Below are positions 27,815-36,942 of a stretch of DNA of 64,000 nt, piece by piece (within the stretch, counting starts at the first letter, position 1; every line of letters starts with the position of its first letter). The DNA is from Microlunatus panaciterrae (lineage in GTDB: Bacteria; Actinomycetota; Actinomycetes; Propionibacteriales; Propionibacteriaceae). The stretch lies in the NCBI RefSeq assembly GCF_016907535.1, contig NZ_JAFBCF010000001.1:2418001-2482000 (forward strand). The letters run 5' to 3'. The notes under the pieces were generated by a model that was not told where the DNA came from, searched no databases, and saw only the letters and a program-made list of their open reading frames with translations. The translations under genes and the position numbers were made by a program.

Positions 27815-28744
27815 ATGACTACAGCCGTCATCATCATCGTCATTCTGTTGGTCATCGTGGTGGTCCTCGCCCTGGTCTTCATGGGTGCCTACAACGGATT
27901 CGTCAAGTCCCGGAACCTGATCCAGGAGTCCTGGCGCCAGATCGATGTCGAGCTGAACCGGCGTTACGAGCTGATCCCCAACCTGGTGGAGACGGTGCGT
28001 GCCTATGCGGCCCACGAGCGCAACACGCTCGAGGACGTCACCAGGCTGCGGAACCAGGCCCAGAGCCTGTCTCAGCATGAAGGCCCGCTACCGAGCCAGC
28101 AGCGTGCCGACGTCGAGGAGCAGCTGTCCGGCGCCGTACGCAACCTGATCGTCAGCGTCGAGGCCTACCCCGACCTGAAGAGCAACCAGAACTTCCTCGA
28201 GCTGCAGCGCCAGCTCACCGAGACCGAGGACCGGATCGCCGCCGGGCGGCGGTTCTACAACGCGAATGTCCGGGTCTACAACACCAAGGTGGAGTCGGTC
28301 CCCTCCAACATCGTCGCCAACATGTTCCACTTCGAGAAGGCGACCTACTTCGAGGTGCAGGACCAGGCCGTCCGGCAGGCTCCCGATGTCAACTTCGGTG
28401 AGATCGCCTACCGCGGCGATCAGCAGGGCGGCCGGCAGCTGCCGCAGCAGCAGAGCAACCCGCCAGTGCAGCAGTACGGCGGAGGCCTGCCCAACGCGCA
28501 GCAGTACAACCAGCCGCAGCAGTACAACCAGCCGGCGCAGCAGCCGTACAACCAGCCACCGCAGCAGCCGTACAACCAGCCGCCGCAGCAGCAGCCGTGG
28601 GGGCAGGATCCCGAGCCGCAGAACCCGCCGCAGCAGGGTGGCTATCTGCCGCCCGAGACGTCGCAGCCGCAGCCGCCCTACCCGCCGCAGGGTGGCCAGC
28701 AGTGGGGCCCGCCGCCGCAGGGTCAGAACCCGAACCAACGCTAG
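27815..28744 (+). CDS. LemA-family protein with Gln/Pro/Tyr-rich tail
   Basis: 309 residues. A short N-terminal membrane helix (2-25) is followed by the LemA helical domain (about 30-190; AYNGFVKSRNLIQESWRQID, RRYELIPNLVETVRAYAAHE). Residues about 205-309 are low complexity with repeats of YNQP(P/A)QQ. LemA proteins are membrane-linked with no agreed function; the tail is an added disordered region. A Shine-Dalgarno GAGGAG precedes the ATG. The next gene starts 12 bp later. Confidence 0.92.
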   Translation: MTTAVIIIVILLVIVVVLALVFMGAYNGFVKSRNLIQESWRQIDVELNRRYELIPNLVETVRAYAAHERNTLEDVTRLRNQAQSLSQHEGPLPSQQRADVEEQLSGAVRNLIVSVEAYPDLKSNQNFLELQRQLTETEDRIAAGRRFYNANVRVYNTKVESVPSNIVANMFHFEKATYFEVQDQAVRQAPDVNFGEIAYRGDQQGGRQLPQQQSNPPVQQYGGGLPNAQQYNQPQQYNQPAQQPYNQPPQQPYNQPPQQQPWGQDPEPQNPPQQGGYLPPETSQPQPPYPPQGGQQWGPPPQGQNPNQR

Positions 28745-28756
28745 GAGAGCAACGAC

Positions 28757-29719
28757 GTGTCGTCAGAGATGACCTACCAGCAGCTGGGCAACTCGGGCCT
28801 GACGGTCTCCACCGTCGGACTGGGCTGCAACAACTTCGGCGGCCGGATGGCGGCCGAGGACGTCCCGGCCGTGGTCGGCGCCGCGATCGACGCGGGCATC
28901 ACCCTGTTCGACACGGCCGACGTCTACGGCAACGCAGGCGGATCGGAGACTCTGCTGGGCAAGGCTCTCGGCTCTCGCCGCGGTGAGGTCATCATCGCGA
29001 CCAAGTTCGGCTCCGACATGCGCGGCGCCAACGGCCCGGACTGGGGCGTGCGGGGCTCACGTCGCTACATCCGGCTTGCCGTCGAGAGCAGCCTTCGCCG
29101 CCTCGGCACCGACTGGATCGACCTGTACCAGATGCACACGCCTGACCCCCACACGCCGATCGAGGAGACGCTCGCCGCCTTGAGTGAGCTGGTGACGGAG
29201 GGGAAGGTGCGCTACCTCGGCAGCTCCAACTTCTCCGGCTGGCAGGTGATCGATGCCGACTGGACGGCGACCAGCGGCGGCTACGAGCCGTTCATCTCGG
29301 CTCAGAACGAATACTCGTGGCTGAAGCGCGGCGCCGAGGCCGAGCTCATCCCTGCTCTCGAGCACACCGGGCAGAGCCTGCTCCCATACTTCCCGCTGGC
29401 ATCAGGGCTGCTGACGGGCAAATATCGTCGTGGCCAGGAAGCGCCGGCCGGCTCGCGGCTGGCCAACCAGCCGGATCGGCTGGGCGCAGCCGACTTCGAC
29501 ACGGTGGAGGCGATCGACAAGTTCGCCGCCGATCGCGGCCTCACGATGCTGCAGGTCGCCATCGGTGGTCTCGCCTCGATGCCGACCGTCGGCTCAGTGA
29601 TCGCGGGCGCGACCTCCGTGGAGCAGATCGGGCAGAACGTCGCGGCTGGACTGTGGGTGCCGAACGGCGATGATCTCGAGGCGCTGCTGGCGATCACGGA
29701 CAAATCGGCTCGTCACTGA
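28757..29719 (+). CDS. Aldo/keto reductase
   Basis: 320 residues. Active-site motifs are GITLFDTADVYG (Asp and Tyr), IIATKFG (Lys) and LYQMHTPDPHTPIEE (His). The cofactor site SVIAGATSVEQIGQN is near the C terminus. It belongs to the potassium-channel-beta/YajO-like group, unlike the AKR5-type enzyme at 12370. GTG start with AGGAGAG upstream; closely spaced after the LemA gene, so probably co-transcribed. Substrate not predicted. Confidence 0.92.
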   Translation: MSSEMTYQQLGNSGLTVSTVGLGCNNFGGRMAAEDVPAVVGAAIDAGITLFDTADVYGNAGGSETLLGKALGSRRGEVIIATKFGSDMRGANGPDWGVRGSRRYIRLAVESSLRRLGTDWIDLYQMHTPDPHTPIEETLAALSELVTEGKVRYLGSSNFSGWQVIDADWTATSGGYEPFISAQNEYSWLKRGAEAELIPALEHTGQSLLPYFPLASGLLTGKYRRGQEAPAGSRLANQPDRLGAADFDTVEAIDKFAADRGLTMLQVAIGGLASMPTVGSVIAGATSVEQIGQNVAAGLWVPNGDDLEALLAITDKSARH

Positions 29720-29821
29720 CCGTCGGATCGCGATCCCGAGCGCGGGTTGCCCCTTCGCTTCTCACTGACGCGCCGAATCTCCGCTCCTGGCCACGCCGGC
29801 GATGACGAGCCGATTTCACTG

Positions 29822-30451
29822 TCAGGCCCAGCGCAGCGCCCAGTGGTACATGGCGATGGCGGCGGCCGCGCCGGCGTTGATCGAGCGGCTCGAGCCGTAC
29901 TGCGTAATGGCGACCAGCTTCTCGCAGACCGACACCATCTCGTCGGTCAGCCCGGGGCCTTCGGAGCCGAATACCAGGCAGACCTTCTCCGGCAGCTCGG
30001 TGCGCTCCAGCGGGACCGAACCGTCCAGGTTGTCGACGCCCACGATGGCATATCCGGCCCCGCGCAGTGAGTCGGCGAAGTCGGCCACGTCGGGGTGGTG
30101 GTGGACGTGCAGGTAGCGGTCGGTGACCATCGCCCCACGGCGGTTCCACCGTTTCCGGCCGATGATGTGGACGCCGGAGACGTTGAAAGCATTGCCGGTC
30201 CGGACCATGGAGCCGATGTTGAAGTCGTGCTCCCAGTTTTGGATCGCCACCCGCAACGGGTGCCGGGTGCGGTCCAGATCGGCGATGATCTCGTCCATCT
30301 TCCAGTAGCGGTAGCGGTCCACGACGTTGCGCCGGTCGCCGGCCGCCAGCAGCTCCGGGTCCAGCCGGGGGTCGTCCGGCCACGGCTCGGGATGGGGCCC
30401 GACGCCGTTCTCCTCGGCCCGGGCCATCTCGTCCTCGCTTAGGAACTTCAC
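29822..30451 (-). CDS. SpoU/TrmH-family RNA methyltransferase
   Basis: 209 residues. The three SpoU motifs are present: NIGSMVRTGNAFNVSGVHII, LVFGSEGPGLTDE and ITQYGSSRSINAGAAAAIAM, which build the SAM-binding trefoil knot. It should 2'-O-methylate a tRNA or rRNA ribose; the target is not evident. I place the start at GTG 30451, exactly 8 nt after a TACCGT -10 box; an in-frame ATG at 30487 would overlap the divergent DedA gene and is less likely. Confidence 0.9.
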   Translation of the reverse strand: MKFLSEDEMARAEENGVGPHPEPWPDDPRLDPELLAAGDRRNVVDRYRYWKMDEIIADLDRTRHPLRVAIQNWEHDFNIGSMVRTGNAFNVSGVHIIGRKRWNRRGAMVTDRYLHVHHHPDVADFADSLRGAGYAIVGVDNLDGSVPLERTELPEKVCLVFGSEGPGLTDEMVSVCEKLVAITQYGSSRSINAGAAAAIAMYHWALRWA

Positions 30452-30459
30452 AGAAAGCG

Positions 30460-30469
30460 ACGGTACCCT
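30460..30469. promoter_or_regulatory. Overlapping divergent -10 boxes (bidirectional promoter)
   Basis: TACCCT (30464-30469, plus strand) and TACCGT (30465-30460, minus strand) share two base pairs. Each box ends exactly 8 nt before a GTG start codon (30478 rightward, 30451 leftward), so two leaderless transcripts would leave one site in opposite directions. Confidence 0.6.
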
Positions 30470-30477
30470 CAACCCTT

Positions 30478-31152
30478 GTGACCCCAATCCTCGACGCCGT
30501 GCTCCTGACGCCGATGCTGTTGCCGTCGTGGCTGGATCCCGACACCCTGATCAAGGCGCTGGGTCCGTGGGCGCTGTGGGGTGTGGCGGTCATCGTGTTC
30601 GCCGAGTGCGGGCTGTTCTCGCTCCTCCCCGGTGACTCGCTGCTCTTCACGGTCGGCCTGTTTGTCGCCATCGGGGCCATCGACCACCCGCTGTGGTTCG
30701 CCTGCGTGGTGCTCACCATCGCCGCGATCCTCGGCAACGTGGTCGGCTACTGGATCGGTCGGCTGATCGGGCCACCCCTGTTCAAGCCCCGCAACGGGCT
30801 GATGGGCAAGATCTTCCAGCAGCAGTACGTCGACAAGACGCACGTGTTCTTCGAGAGGTACGGCAATCGTGCGCTCGTGCTGGCCAGGTTCGTCCCGATC
30901 ATCCGCACCTTCGTCACCCTGGTGGCCGGCGTCGGCCGGATGGACTTCCGCAAGTTCATCACCTACACCGCCGTCGGCGGGATCCTGTGGGCCGTCGGCG
31001 TGACCGTGCTCGGCTTCTACCTGGGTCAGATCCCGTTCATCCACAACAACATCGATGCGGTGCTGCTGCTGATCGTAGTGGTCTCCCTCATCCCGATGGG
31101 CGTCGAGTATCTGCTGGCCAGGCGGCGCAACAAGAGGGAAGCCCTGATCTGA
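30478..31152 (+). CDS. DedA-family membrane protein
   Basis: 224 residues, about five to six hydrophobic segments. The DedA/VTT hallmarks are FAECGLFSLLPGDSLLF and the FVPIIRTFVTLVAGVGRMDF(R)KF motif with conserved Arg and Gly. DedA proteins are lipid scramblases/flippases (undecaprenyl phosphate and phospholipid recycling) needed for envelope homeostasis. GTG start with a TACCCT box 8 nt upstream (leaderless). It abuts the convergent DUF2510 gene without a gap. Confidence 0.93.
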   Translation: MTPILDAVLLTPMLLPSWLDPDTLIKALGPWALWGVAVIVFAECGLFSLLPGDSLLFTVGLFVAIGAIDHPLWFACVVLTIAAILGNVVGYWIGRLIGPPLFKPRNGLMGKIFQQQYVDKTHVFFERYGNRALVLARFVPIIRTFVTLVAGVGRMDFRKFITYTAVGGILWAVGVTVLGFYLGQIPFIHNNIDAVLLLIVVVSLIPMGVEYLLARRRNKREALI

Positions 31153-31995
31153 TCAGCCGCTGACCTCCAGCCCGGCGAGCGCGTCCCGGGCCGGCTGCTC
31201 GAACTGTGGCGAGGTGTCCGGGATCGAGGCATAGAACAGTCCGCCCTCACCATCGCCGACGTCGACCACGACAACGATCATCAGCTCGCCCTTGGTCCGC
31301 ACGTCGGGTACGTCGAAGGTCAGATGCGACTCGATGATCCAGGCGTCGTGCCCGTCGATCGTCAGCGCCTTGTTCTTCTTGTCGCCCCGGTGCACCTCGG
31401 AGTCGCCGTAGAACTTGGCGGTGATGCACTCCGCCACCACCGTGGCACCCTGCTTCGGCCCGTAGAACCCGTCCCCGGCCAGCAGCCGAGCGATCAGTAC
31501 ACCCGCCACCCAACTGGGTCCGCCGTTGGTGGCGGTCTCGACGGTCGCATCCTGACTCTGCACGTCGCGACCGAACGGCACCCTGCTGTCCCACTTCGGC
31601 GAGGAGAACGGTGCCGGCAACCGAGGGTAGGAGAGCCGACCGCTGCGGACCCGGGCGCCGCCCTCCGGCTGAGGCCCGGCGGTCTGTTCGCTCGCATCCG
31701 GGCAGAGCGTCGCCGTGCTGCTGCTGCTCGGCTCCGCGGTGGGGCTCACCACCTGCCGAGCCACCGTCCTGATCGCGAAGACGCCGACGATGGTCAGCAC
31801 CACGAGAGCCACCACGCCGGCCACCCACCAGCCGGCGCGGCTGCCGCGGCCAGGGCGTCGCGCCGGCGGCTGAGCCGGGGACAAGGAGGCAGCAGGGTTC
31901 GCTGTCGTCTGCGCCGACCAGGTGTGGCCGTCCCAGTAGCGGAAGCGGCCCCGTTGGCCGCCGGGGTCGGGATACCAGCCGGGGCCAGCGCTCAT
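31153..31995 (-). CDS. DUF2510 membrane-anchored protein
   Basis: 280 residues. An N-terminal DUF2510 motif (GWYPDPGGQRGRFRYWDGHT) is followed by a Pro/Arg-rich linker, one membrane helix (about 58-80) and a probable extracellular domain of about 190 residues with two Cys (LCPDAS, AECITAK). Function unknown; proteins with this build are common in actinobacteria. ATG 31995 lies 7 nt after a TAGACT box on the minus strand, again a leaderless pattern. Confidence 0.85.
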   Translation of the reverse strand: MSAGPGWYPDPGGQRGRFRYWDGHTWSAQTTANPAASLSPAQPPARRPGRGSRAGWWVAGVVALVVLTIVGVFAIRTVARQVVSPTAEPSSSSTATLCPDASEQTAGPQPEGGARVRSGRLSYPRLPAPFSSPKWDSRVPFGRDVQSQDATVETATNGGPSWVAGVLIARLLAGDGFYGPKQGATVVAECITAKFYGDSEVHRGDKKNKALTIDGHDAWIIESHLTFDVPDVRTKGELMIVVVVDVGDGEGGLFYASIPDTSPQFEQPARDALAGLEVSG

Positions 31996-32042
31996 GGCGG
32001 TGAGTCTAGTGCCGTGATCAGACTCGACCGCCACCTGACAGA

Positions 32043-33329
32043 ATGCCGACTGTGTCTGCCGACAACTTCGACCACGCCAGAGCCGCGACCCCACCGATGG
32101 GCTGGAACAGCTGGGACTGCTACGGCACGGCGGTGACCGAGGATGAGGTCCTCGCCAACGCCAGCTACCTCGCCGAGCACCTGCTGCCGTACGGGTGGCG
32201 TTATGTGGTGGTCGACATCCAGTGGTACGAGCCGACGGCTCGCTCGGGTGGCTACAACGACAACCCTCCGGTGGTGCTGGACGAGTTCGGGCGGCAGCTG
32301 CCCGCCATCAACCGGTTCCCCTCGGCTGCGGACGGCCGGGGCTTCGGGCCGCTGGCTCAACAGATCCACGACCTCGGACTCGCTTTCGGGCTGCACATCA
32401 TGCGCGGCATCCCACGCCGGGCCGTCGAGCTGGACCTGCCGATCGAGGGCACCTCGTTCACCGCCCGCGACGCCGCCGACCAGACGTCCACCTGCCCGTG
32501 GAACCCCGACAACTACGGCCTCGACCATGATCATCCGGCCGCTCAGGCCTACTACGACGCTCAGGTCCGGCAGTTCGCTGACTGGGGTGTCGACTTCATC
32601 AAGGCCGACGACATGCTCAGCCCGTTCCATCACCGTGAGATCGCTGCGTACGCCGAGGCCATCCGCCGCTCCGGCCGTGACATCGCGCTCAGTCTCTCGC
32701 CGGGCACCCACCTGTCGACCATGCACCTGGATTTTCTCCGTGCCAACGCGGTCATGTGGCGCGTCTCAGAGGACCTGTGGGACCGGTGGGAGGACGTTTA
32801 CGCCCAGTTCACACGGATGGCCCGCTGGACCGCTCTGCAGCAGCCCGGCGGCTGGGCTGACGCCGACATGCTGCCGCTCGGCCGGATCGGGATCCGGGCC
32901 GAACGCGGCGAGGACCGGATGAGCCGGCTCACCCTGGACGAGCAGCAGACACTGATGACGCTGTGGTGCCTGGGCCGGTCACCGTTGATGTTCGGCGGTG
33001 ACCTGCCGTCCAACGACCAGGCGACGCTCAGCCTGCTGACCAACCGCGGAGTGCTCTCCCTGCTGACGGCCGAGGGCGGCCGGGAGGTGGTCCGCGAGGG
33101 CGACCTGGTCCTTTGGGTCAGTGACAGCTCCGACGGCGCCGACCGCAGTGTGGCAGTCTTCTGGACCGGTGCTGCACCGACGACGATCCAGCTGCCGCTC
33201 AGCTCGGTCGGCGTCGACCCGGGCAGTGCCGTTGACCTCTGGTCGGGGGAGTCGGTGATCGCCGATGACGCAGTGCTGCCGCTGGAGGTCGCATCGCACG
33301 GGGTGCGGCTGCTCCGCTTCGCTCGCTGA
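32043..33329 (+). CDS. Glycoside hydrolase family 27 (alpha-galactosidase-like)
   Basis: 428 residues. The N terminus PPMGWNSWDCYG and the barrel strand GWRYVVVDIQWYEP are GH27 hallmarks. The nucleophile Asp is expected in DFIKADDM and the acid/base Asp in WRVSEDLWD; LMFGGDLP and the C-terminal beta domain complete the fold. There is no signal peptide, so it acts on imported alpha-galactosides or alpha-N-acetylgalactosaminides. ATG 32043 is used; GTG 32052 with a CAGAAT box 7 nt before it is a plausible leaderless start. Confidence 0.88.
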   Translation: MPTVSADNFDHARAATPPMGWNSWDCYGTAVTEDEVLANASYLAEHLLPYGWRYVVVDIQWYEPTARSGGYNDNPPVVLDEFGRQLPAINRFPSAADGRGFGPLAQQIHDLGLAFGLHIMRGIPRRAVELDLPIEGTSFTARDAADQTSTCPWNPDNYGLDHDHPAAQAYYDAQVRQFADWGVDFIKADDMLSPFHHREIAAYAEAIRRSGRDIALSLSPGTHLSTMHLDFLRANAVMWRVSEDLWDRWEDVYAQFTRMARWTALQQPGGWADADMLPLGRIGIRAERGEDRMSRLTLDEQQTLMTLWCLGRSPLMFGGDLPSNDQATLSLLTNRGVLSLLTAEGGREVVREGDLVLWVSDSSDGADRSVAVFWTGAAPTTIQLPLSSVGVDPGSAVDLWSGESVIADDAVLPLEVASHGVRLLRFAR

Positions 33330-33341
33330 CCGGCCCCCTGC

Positions 33342-34175
33342 TCACCTGCCGGCCCGGAGCGCCTTCCTGGTCGTCAGCACGTCGACGATGGTCTTGATCA
33401 CCATCAGGATCAGCACGATGAGCACGCCGTCGCCTTGCGCCCCCTCCGGCAGCCGGGCGAGCACCGGAGCCAGCGCCTCCTTGAGCTGAGCCAGACGTTC
33501 CGAGTGGGCGACGCCGCCCATGGTGACCATGAAGGCCAGGATCACCGCCAGGTGCAGCACGATGATCCGCGGATACGGGGCCATCATGGCCGCCCCGGGG
33601 GAGACCCGCTCGCGCTGGCCCCCTCGACCGAACCAGGTGGTCAGCGTCTCGACCAGATAGCGGATCATGATCAGGATCGCTGGGAAACCGAAGAACCAGA
33701 AGTTCAGCTCGACCCCGACGCGGAACGCCACGATGCTGGTGAACACGCCGTGCACCAGGCAGAAGATCCCGTAGTGCAGGCAGAAGAACGGCGCCAGGGC
33801 CGCCGAGGTGGGCTGGCGCGGCACGCCGTTGACCGTGAAGTTGGTGACTCCCGACCCGCCGGTACCGCGCGCCGAGGCGACCTTGATCAGGCTCCAGAAT
33901 CCGATGATCACGTTCTCGACCCAGAACAGGGCGAAGATGTTCCCGGCCGGCCAACCGAACACCACAACGCCGACAATGCTGACCAGGTTCATCACCACCG
34001 AGAGCGCGATCGGCAGCCACAGCGTGTCGGCACCGCCTTCGGGTGCGGGCGGTGCGGGCGCACCTGAGGTCGGAGCGCCGCCGAGGAACGGGTTGCCGAC
34101 GGGGTGCCCGTCCTGGGCACCCGCACCGTAGGCAGGCAGCTGGTTCGTGGGGTAGCGCTCAGACAGCGGAGTCAC
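33342..34175 (-). CDS. DUF6498-like membrane protein
   Basis: 277 residues. A Pro/Ala/Gly-rich cytoplasmic N terminus (1-50) precedes about six helices. Motifs FWVENVIIGFWSLIKV, FFCLHYGIFCLVHGVFTSIV and FPAILIMIRYLVE match my memory of DUF6498; the His residues in the HYG...VHG helix are conserved there. Function unknown. It diverges from the GntR gene, with 165 bp between starts. Confidence 0.8.
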   Translation of the reverse strand: MTPLSERYPTNQLPAYGAGAQDGHPVGNPFLGGAPTSGAPAPPAPEGGADTLWLPIALSVVMNLVSIVGVVVFGWPAGNIFALFWVENVIIGFWSLIKVASARGTGGSGVTNFTVNGVPRQPTSAALAPFFCLHYGIFCLVHGVFTSIVAFRVGVELNFWFFGFPAILIMIRYLVETLTTWFGRGGQRERVSPGAAMMAPYPRIIVLHLAVILAFMVTMGGVAHSERLAQLKEALAPVLARLPEGAQGDGVLIVLILMVIKTIVDVLTTRKALRAGR

Positions 34176-34285
34176 CTTCCTGACGATGGGGCGTTGCCGA
34201 CGGTACCGACGCAGCCCGGCGGCCTCCGGATCCCTGCCCGGCGGCCGGCTCGGAGGGGCGTTTGGTCGACGCCACCGCCCTCAGC

Positions 34286-34305
34286 CATACTGGTATGGAC
34301 TGGTC
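34286..34305. promoter_or_regulatory. Candidate GntR/HutC operator
   Basis: CATAC-TG-GTATG (34286-34297) is an exact inverted repeat, and GAC-TG-GTC (34298-34305) follows directly. ACTGGT occurs at 34289 and 34299, one helical turn apart. HutC-type regulators (DasR/NagR) bind ACTGGT-containing dyads, so autoregulation of the adjacent gene is plausible. Confidence 0.45.
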
Positions 34306-34340
34306 TTGTCGACCGTCAACTTATCGCAGAGGAGCCCCAG

Positions 34341-35114
34341 TTGCCGTATGACTTCGAACGAGGCGATTTCGGGGGCTATCGGATGGACCGGCCGCTCGGG
34401 TCAGCCACCACCAAGCGGGCTCAGGTGCGAGGCATCCTCGAGCAGCTCATCGACGCAGAGCTGAACCCCGGCGACGCCATCCCCTCCGAACGGGCCCTGG
34501 TCGTCCGTCTCGGCGTCAGCCGGGTCACGGTCCGGCAGGCCATCGCCGACCTGGTGGACGCCGGCGCCCTGGAACGGGTACACGGCAAGGGGACCTACGT
34601 CACCGGCCCACAGGTCGACTCCCGGTTGCATCTGACCTCGTTCTCGCGGGAGATGCGTGATCGTGGACTGATCCCGGCGACGGTGGTGCTGTCGGCCAGC
34701 GAGGACTCCGCCGACGACGACGTCGCGTACGCGCTGCGGATTCGTCCGGGGCGCCCGGTCATCCGGGTCGAGCGGCTGCGGACCGCCGACGGCACTCCGA
34801 TGGCCTACGAAGTGGGCTACTACCCCTCGGCACTCTTCCCCGGGCTGCTCAACCGGGAGCTCGGGTCGCTGTACGACGTCTTCGCCGCCGAGTACGGGGT
34901 GGTGGTGACCAGCGGCGAACAGACGGTGCGGGCCGAGTCGGCCGACGCGCACCAGGCCCGCATCCTCGGCATCGCCAAACGCGCGCCGCTGCTGGTGCAG
35001 GAACGCGTCACCTGCGCCGGCGAGCGCGCCATCGAGCTCTCGACCTCGTGGTATCGGGCCGATCGCTACCGTATTCACATGGCCATCACCCCACGCGGCG
35101 CCCGAGAGAACTGA
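34341..35114 (+). CDS. GntR-family regulator, HutC/UTRA type
   Basis: 257 residues from a TTG start. Winged HTH at about 18-85 (RAQVRGILEQLIDAELNPGD, then LGVSRVTVRQAIADLVDAGA) and a UTRA ligand-binding domain to the end (FSREMRDRGLIPATVVLSAS, AYEVGYYPSALFPGLL). TTG 34341 is chosen for the GAGGAG at 34330-34335; ATG 34383 is an alternative. The ligand is probably a phosphosugar or similar small molecule. No catabolic gene is immediately downstream, so targets may be elsewhere, or the divergent DUF6498 gene or GH27. Confidence 0.88.
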   Translation: MPYDFERGDFGGYRMDRPLGSATTKRAQVRGILEQLIDAELNPGDAIPSERALVVRLGVSRVTVRQAIADLVDAGALERVHGKGTYVTGPQVDSRLHLTSFSREMRDRGLIPATVVLSASEDSADDDVAYALRIRPGRPVIRVERLRTADGTPMAYEVGYYPSALFPGLLNRELGSLYDVFAAEYGVVVTSGEQTVRAESADAHQARILGIAKRAPLLVQERVTCAGERAIELSTSWYRADRYRIHMAITPRGAREN

Positions 35115-35229
35115 CCGCCACCCCGCCCTTTGCAGGCACGGCAGGCGCACACCTTCCTGGCGATCCTGGCGGCGAGCGGAGCCCGGGTCAAAGCCCACTG
35201 AGGCAGGACCGACCTGACAGGATGGGTGC

Positions 35230-35763
35230 ATGAGCCCGCGTTCGATCGAGGAGCTGGCCGTGCCCTATGACCCGGGCCCGGTCGAGCAGAAGGTGAGGCG
35301 CCGCCGACAGCGGTTCCGCTCGCGACTGGTCAGTCTGGGCGTGACCGTGCTGGTCCTGCTGGCGCTGTCCATCTTTCTGGGCCGTCGGTTCAATGGCGCG
35401 GCCGTCTTCGGCATCTACGGCCTGATGTTGGCCGTTTCGGTGGCCTGGCTGGTGGTCAGCTATCTGGGCTACCGGATGGCGAAGAACGAACTCGCCGCGA
35501 TGGGCAGTGGCACAGCGGTGGTGATCGACCGCTCCGGTGTCGAGCTCGCCGGCGTCCGGGTGCCCTGGCAGCAGGTCAGCGGGCTTGCCGCGGTCAAGGG
35601 CCGGCTGTTCGCAGGGCCGTTGCTGCAGCTGAGCCGCCACTCGGGCGAGCCGGTGTCCGTGCCCTTCGACCACATCGACGTGCCGCCGGCGACCCTGGAC
35701 AGTGTGGCGCGTGCCTACTCCGGTGGCCGGCACGGTGTCGACCTCAGCGCTCTCGACAGCTGA
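35230..35763 (+). CDS. Membrane protein with PH-like C-terminal domain
   Basis: 177 residues. A basic N terminus (KVRRRRQRFRSRL) is followed by two membrane helices (about 34-52 and 58-80) and a soluble domain where AVVIDRSGVELAGVRVPWQQ resembles the bacterial PH-like (YcxB/DUF304-type) fold. No catalytic residues. ATG 35230 lies six bases after CAGGAT, a weak leaderless -10. Function unknown; precedes fba. Confidence 0.7.
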   Translation: MSPRSIEELAVPYDPGPVEQKVRRRRQRFRSRLVSLGVTVLVLLALSIFLGRRFNGAAVFGIYGLMLAVSVAWLVVSYLGYRMAKNELAAMGSGTAVVIDRSGVELAGVRVPWQQVSGLAAVKGRLFAGPLLQLSRHSGEPVSVPFDHIDVPPATLDSVARAYSGGRHGVDLSALDS

Positions 35764-35790
35764 GTCGCCTGCGCTGCATCCCCATCGAGC

Positions 35791-35841
35791 ACCGGCTAAG
35801 ACCAGCACCTGGGCCGGTATGTCCCTGGGCCGGTCCTTTTT
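35791..35841 (+). promoter_or_regulatory. Direct repeat and alternative hairpins ahead of fba
   Basis: CCTGGGCCGGT occurs at 35808-35818 and 35824-35834. ACCGGC at 35791-35796 can pair with GCCGGT in either copy; the distal pairing would be followed by CCTTTTT (35835-35841), a terminator-like end. It could end the upstream gene or act as an attenuator for fba. Stems are only 6 bp, so confidence is low. Confidence 0.35.
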
Positions 35842-35900
35842 GAGAGACTGACTGCGTCGGGTCCGCCCGTTCCCATCCACAGCCGACAGAAAGAGCAACC

Positions 35901-36926
<1,026 letters not shown>

Positions 36927-36942
36927 GCCAGCGTCGCAGTCG

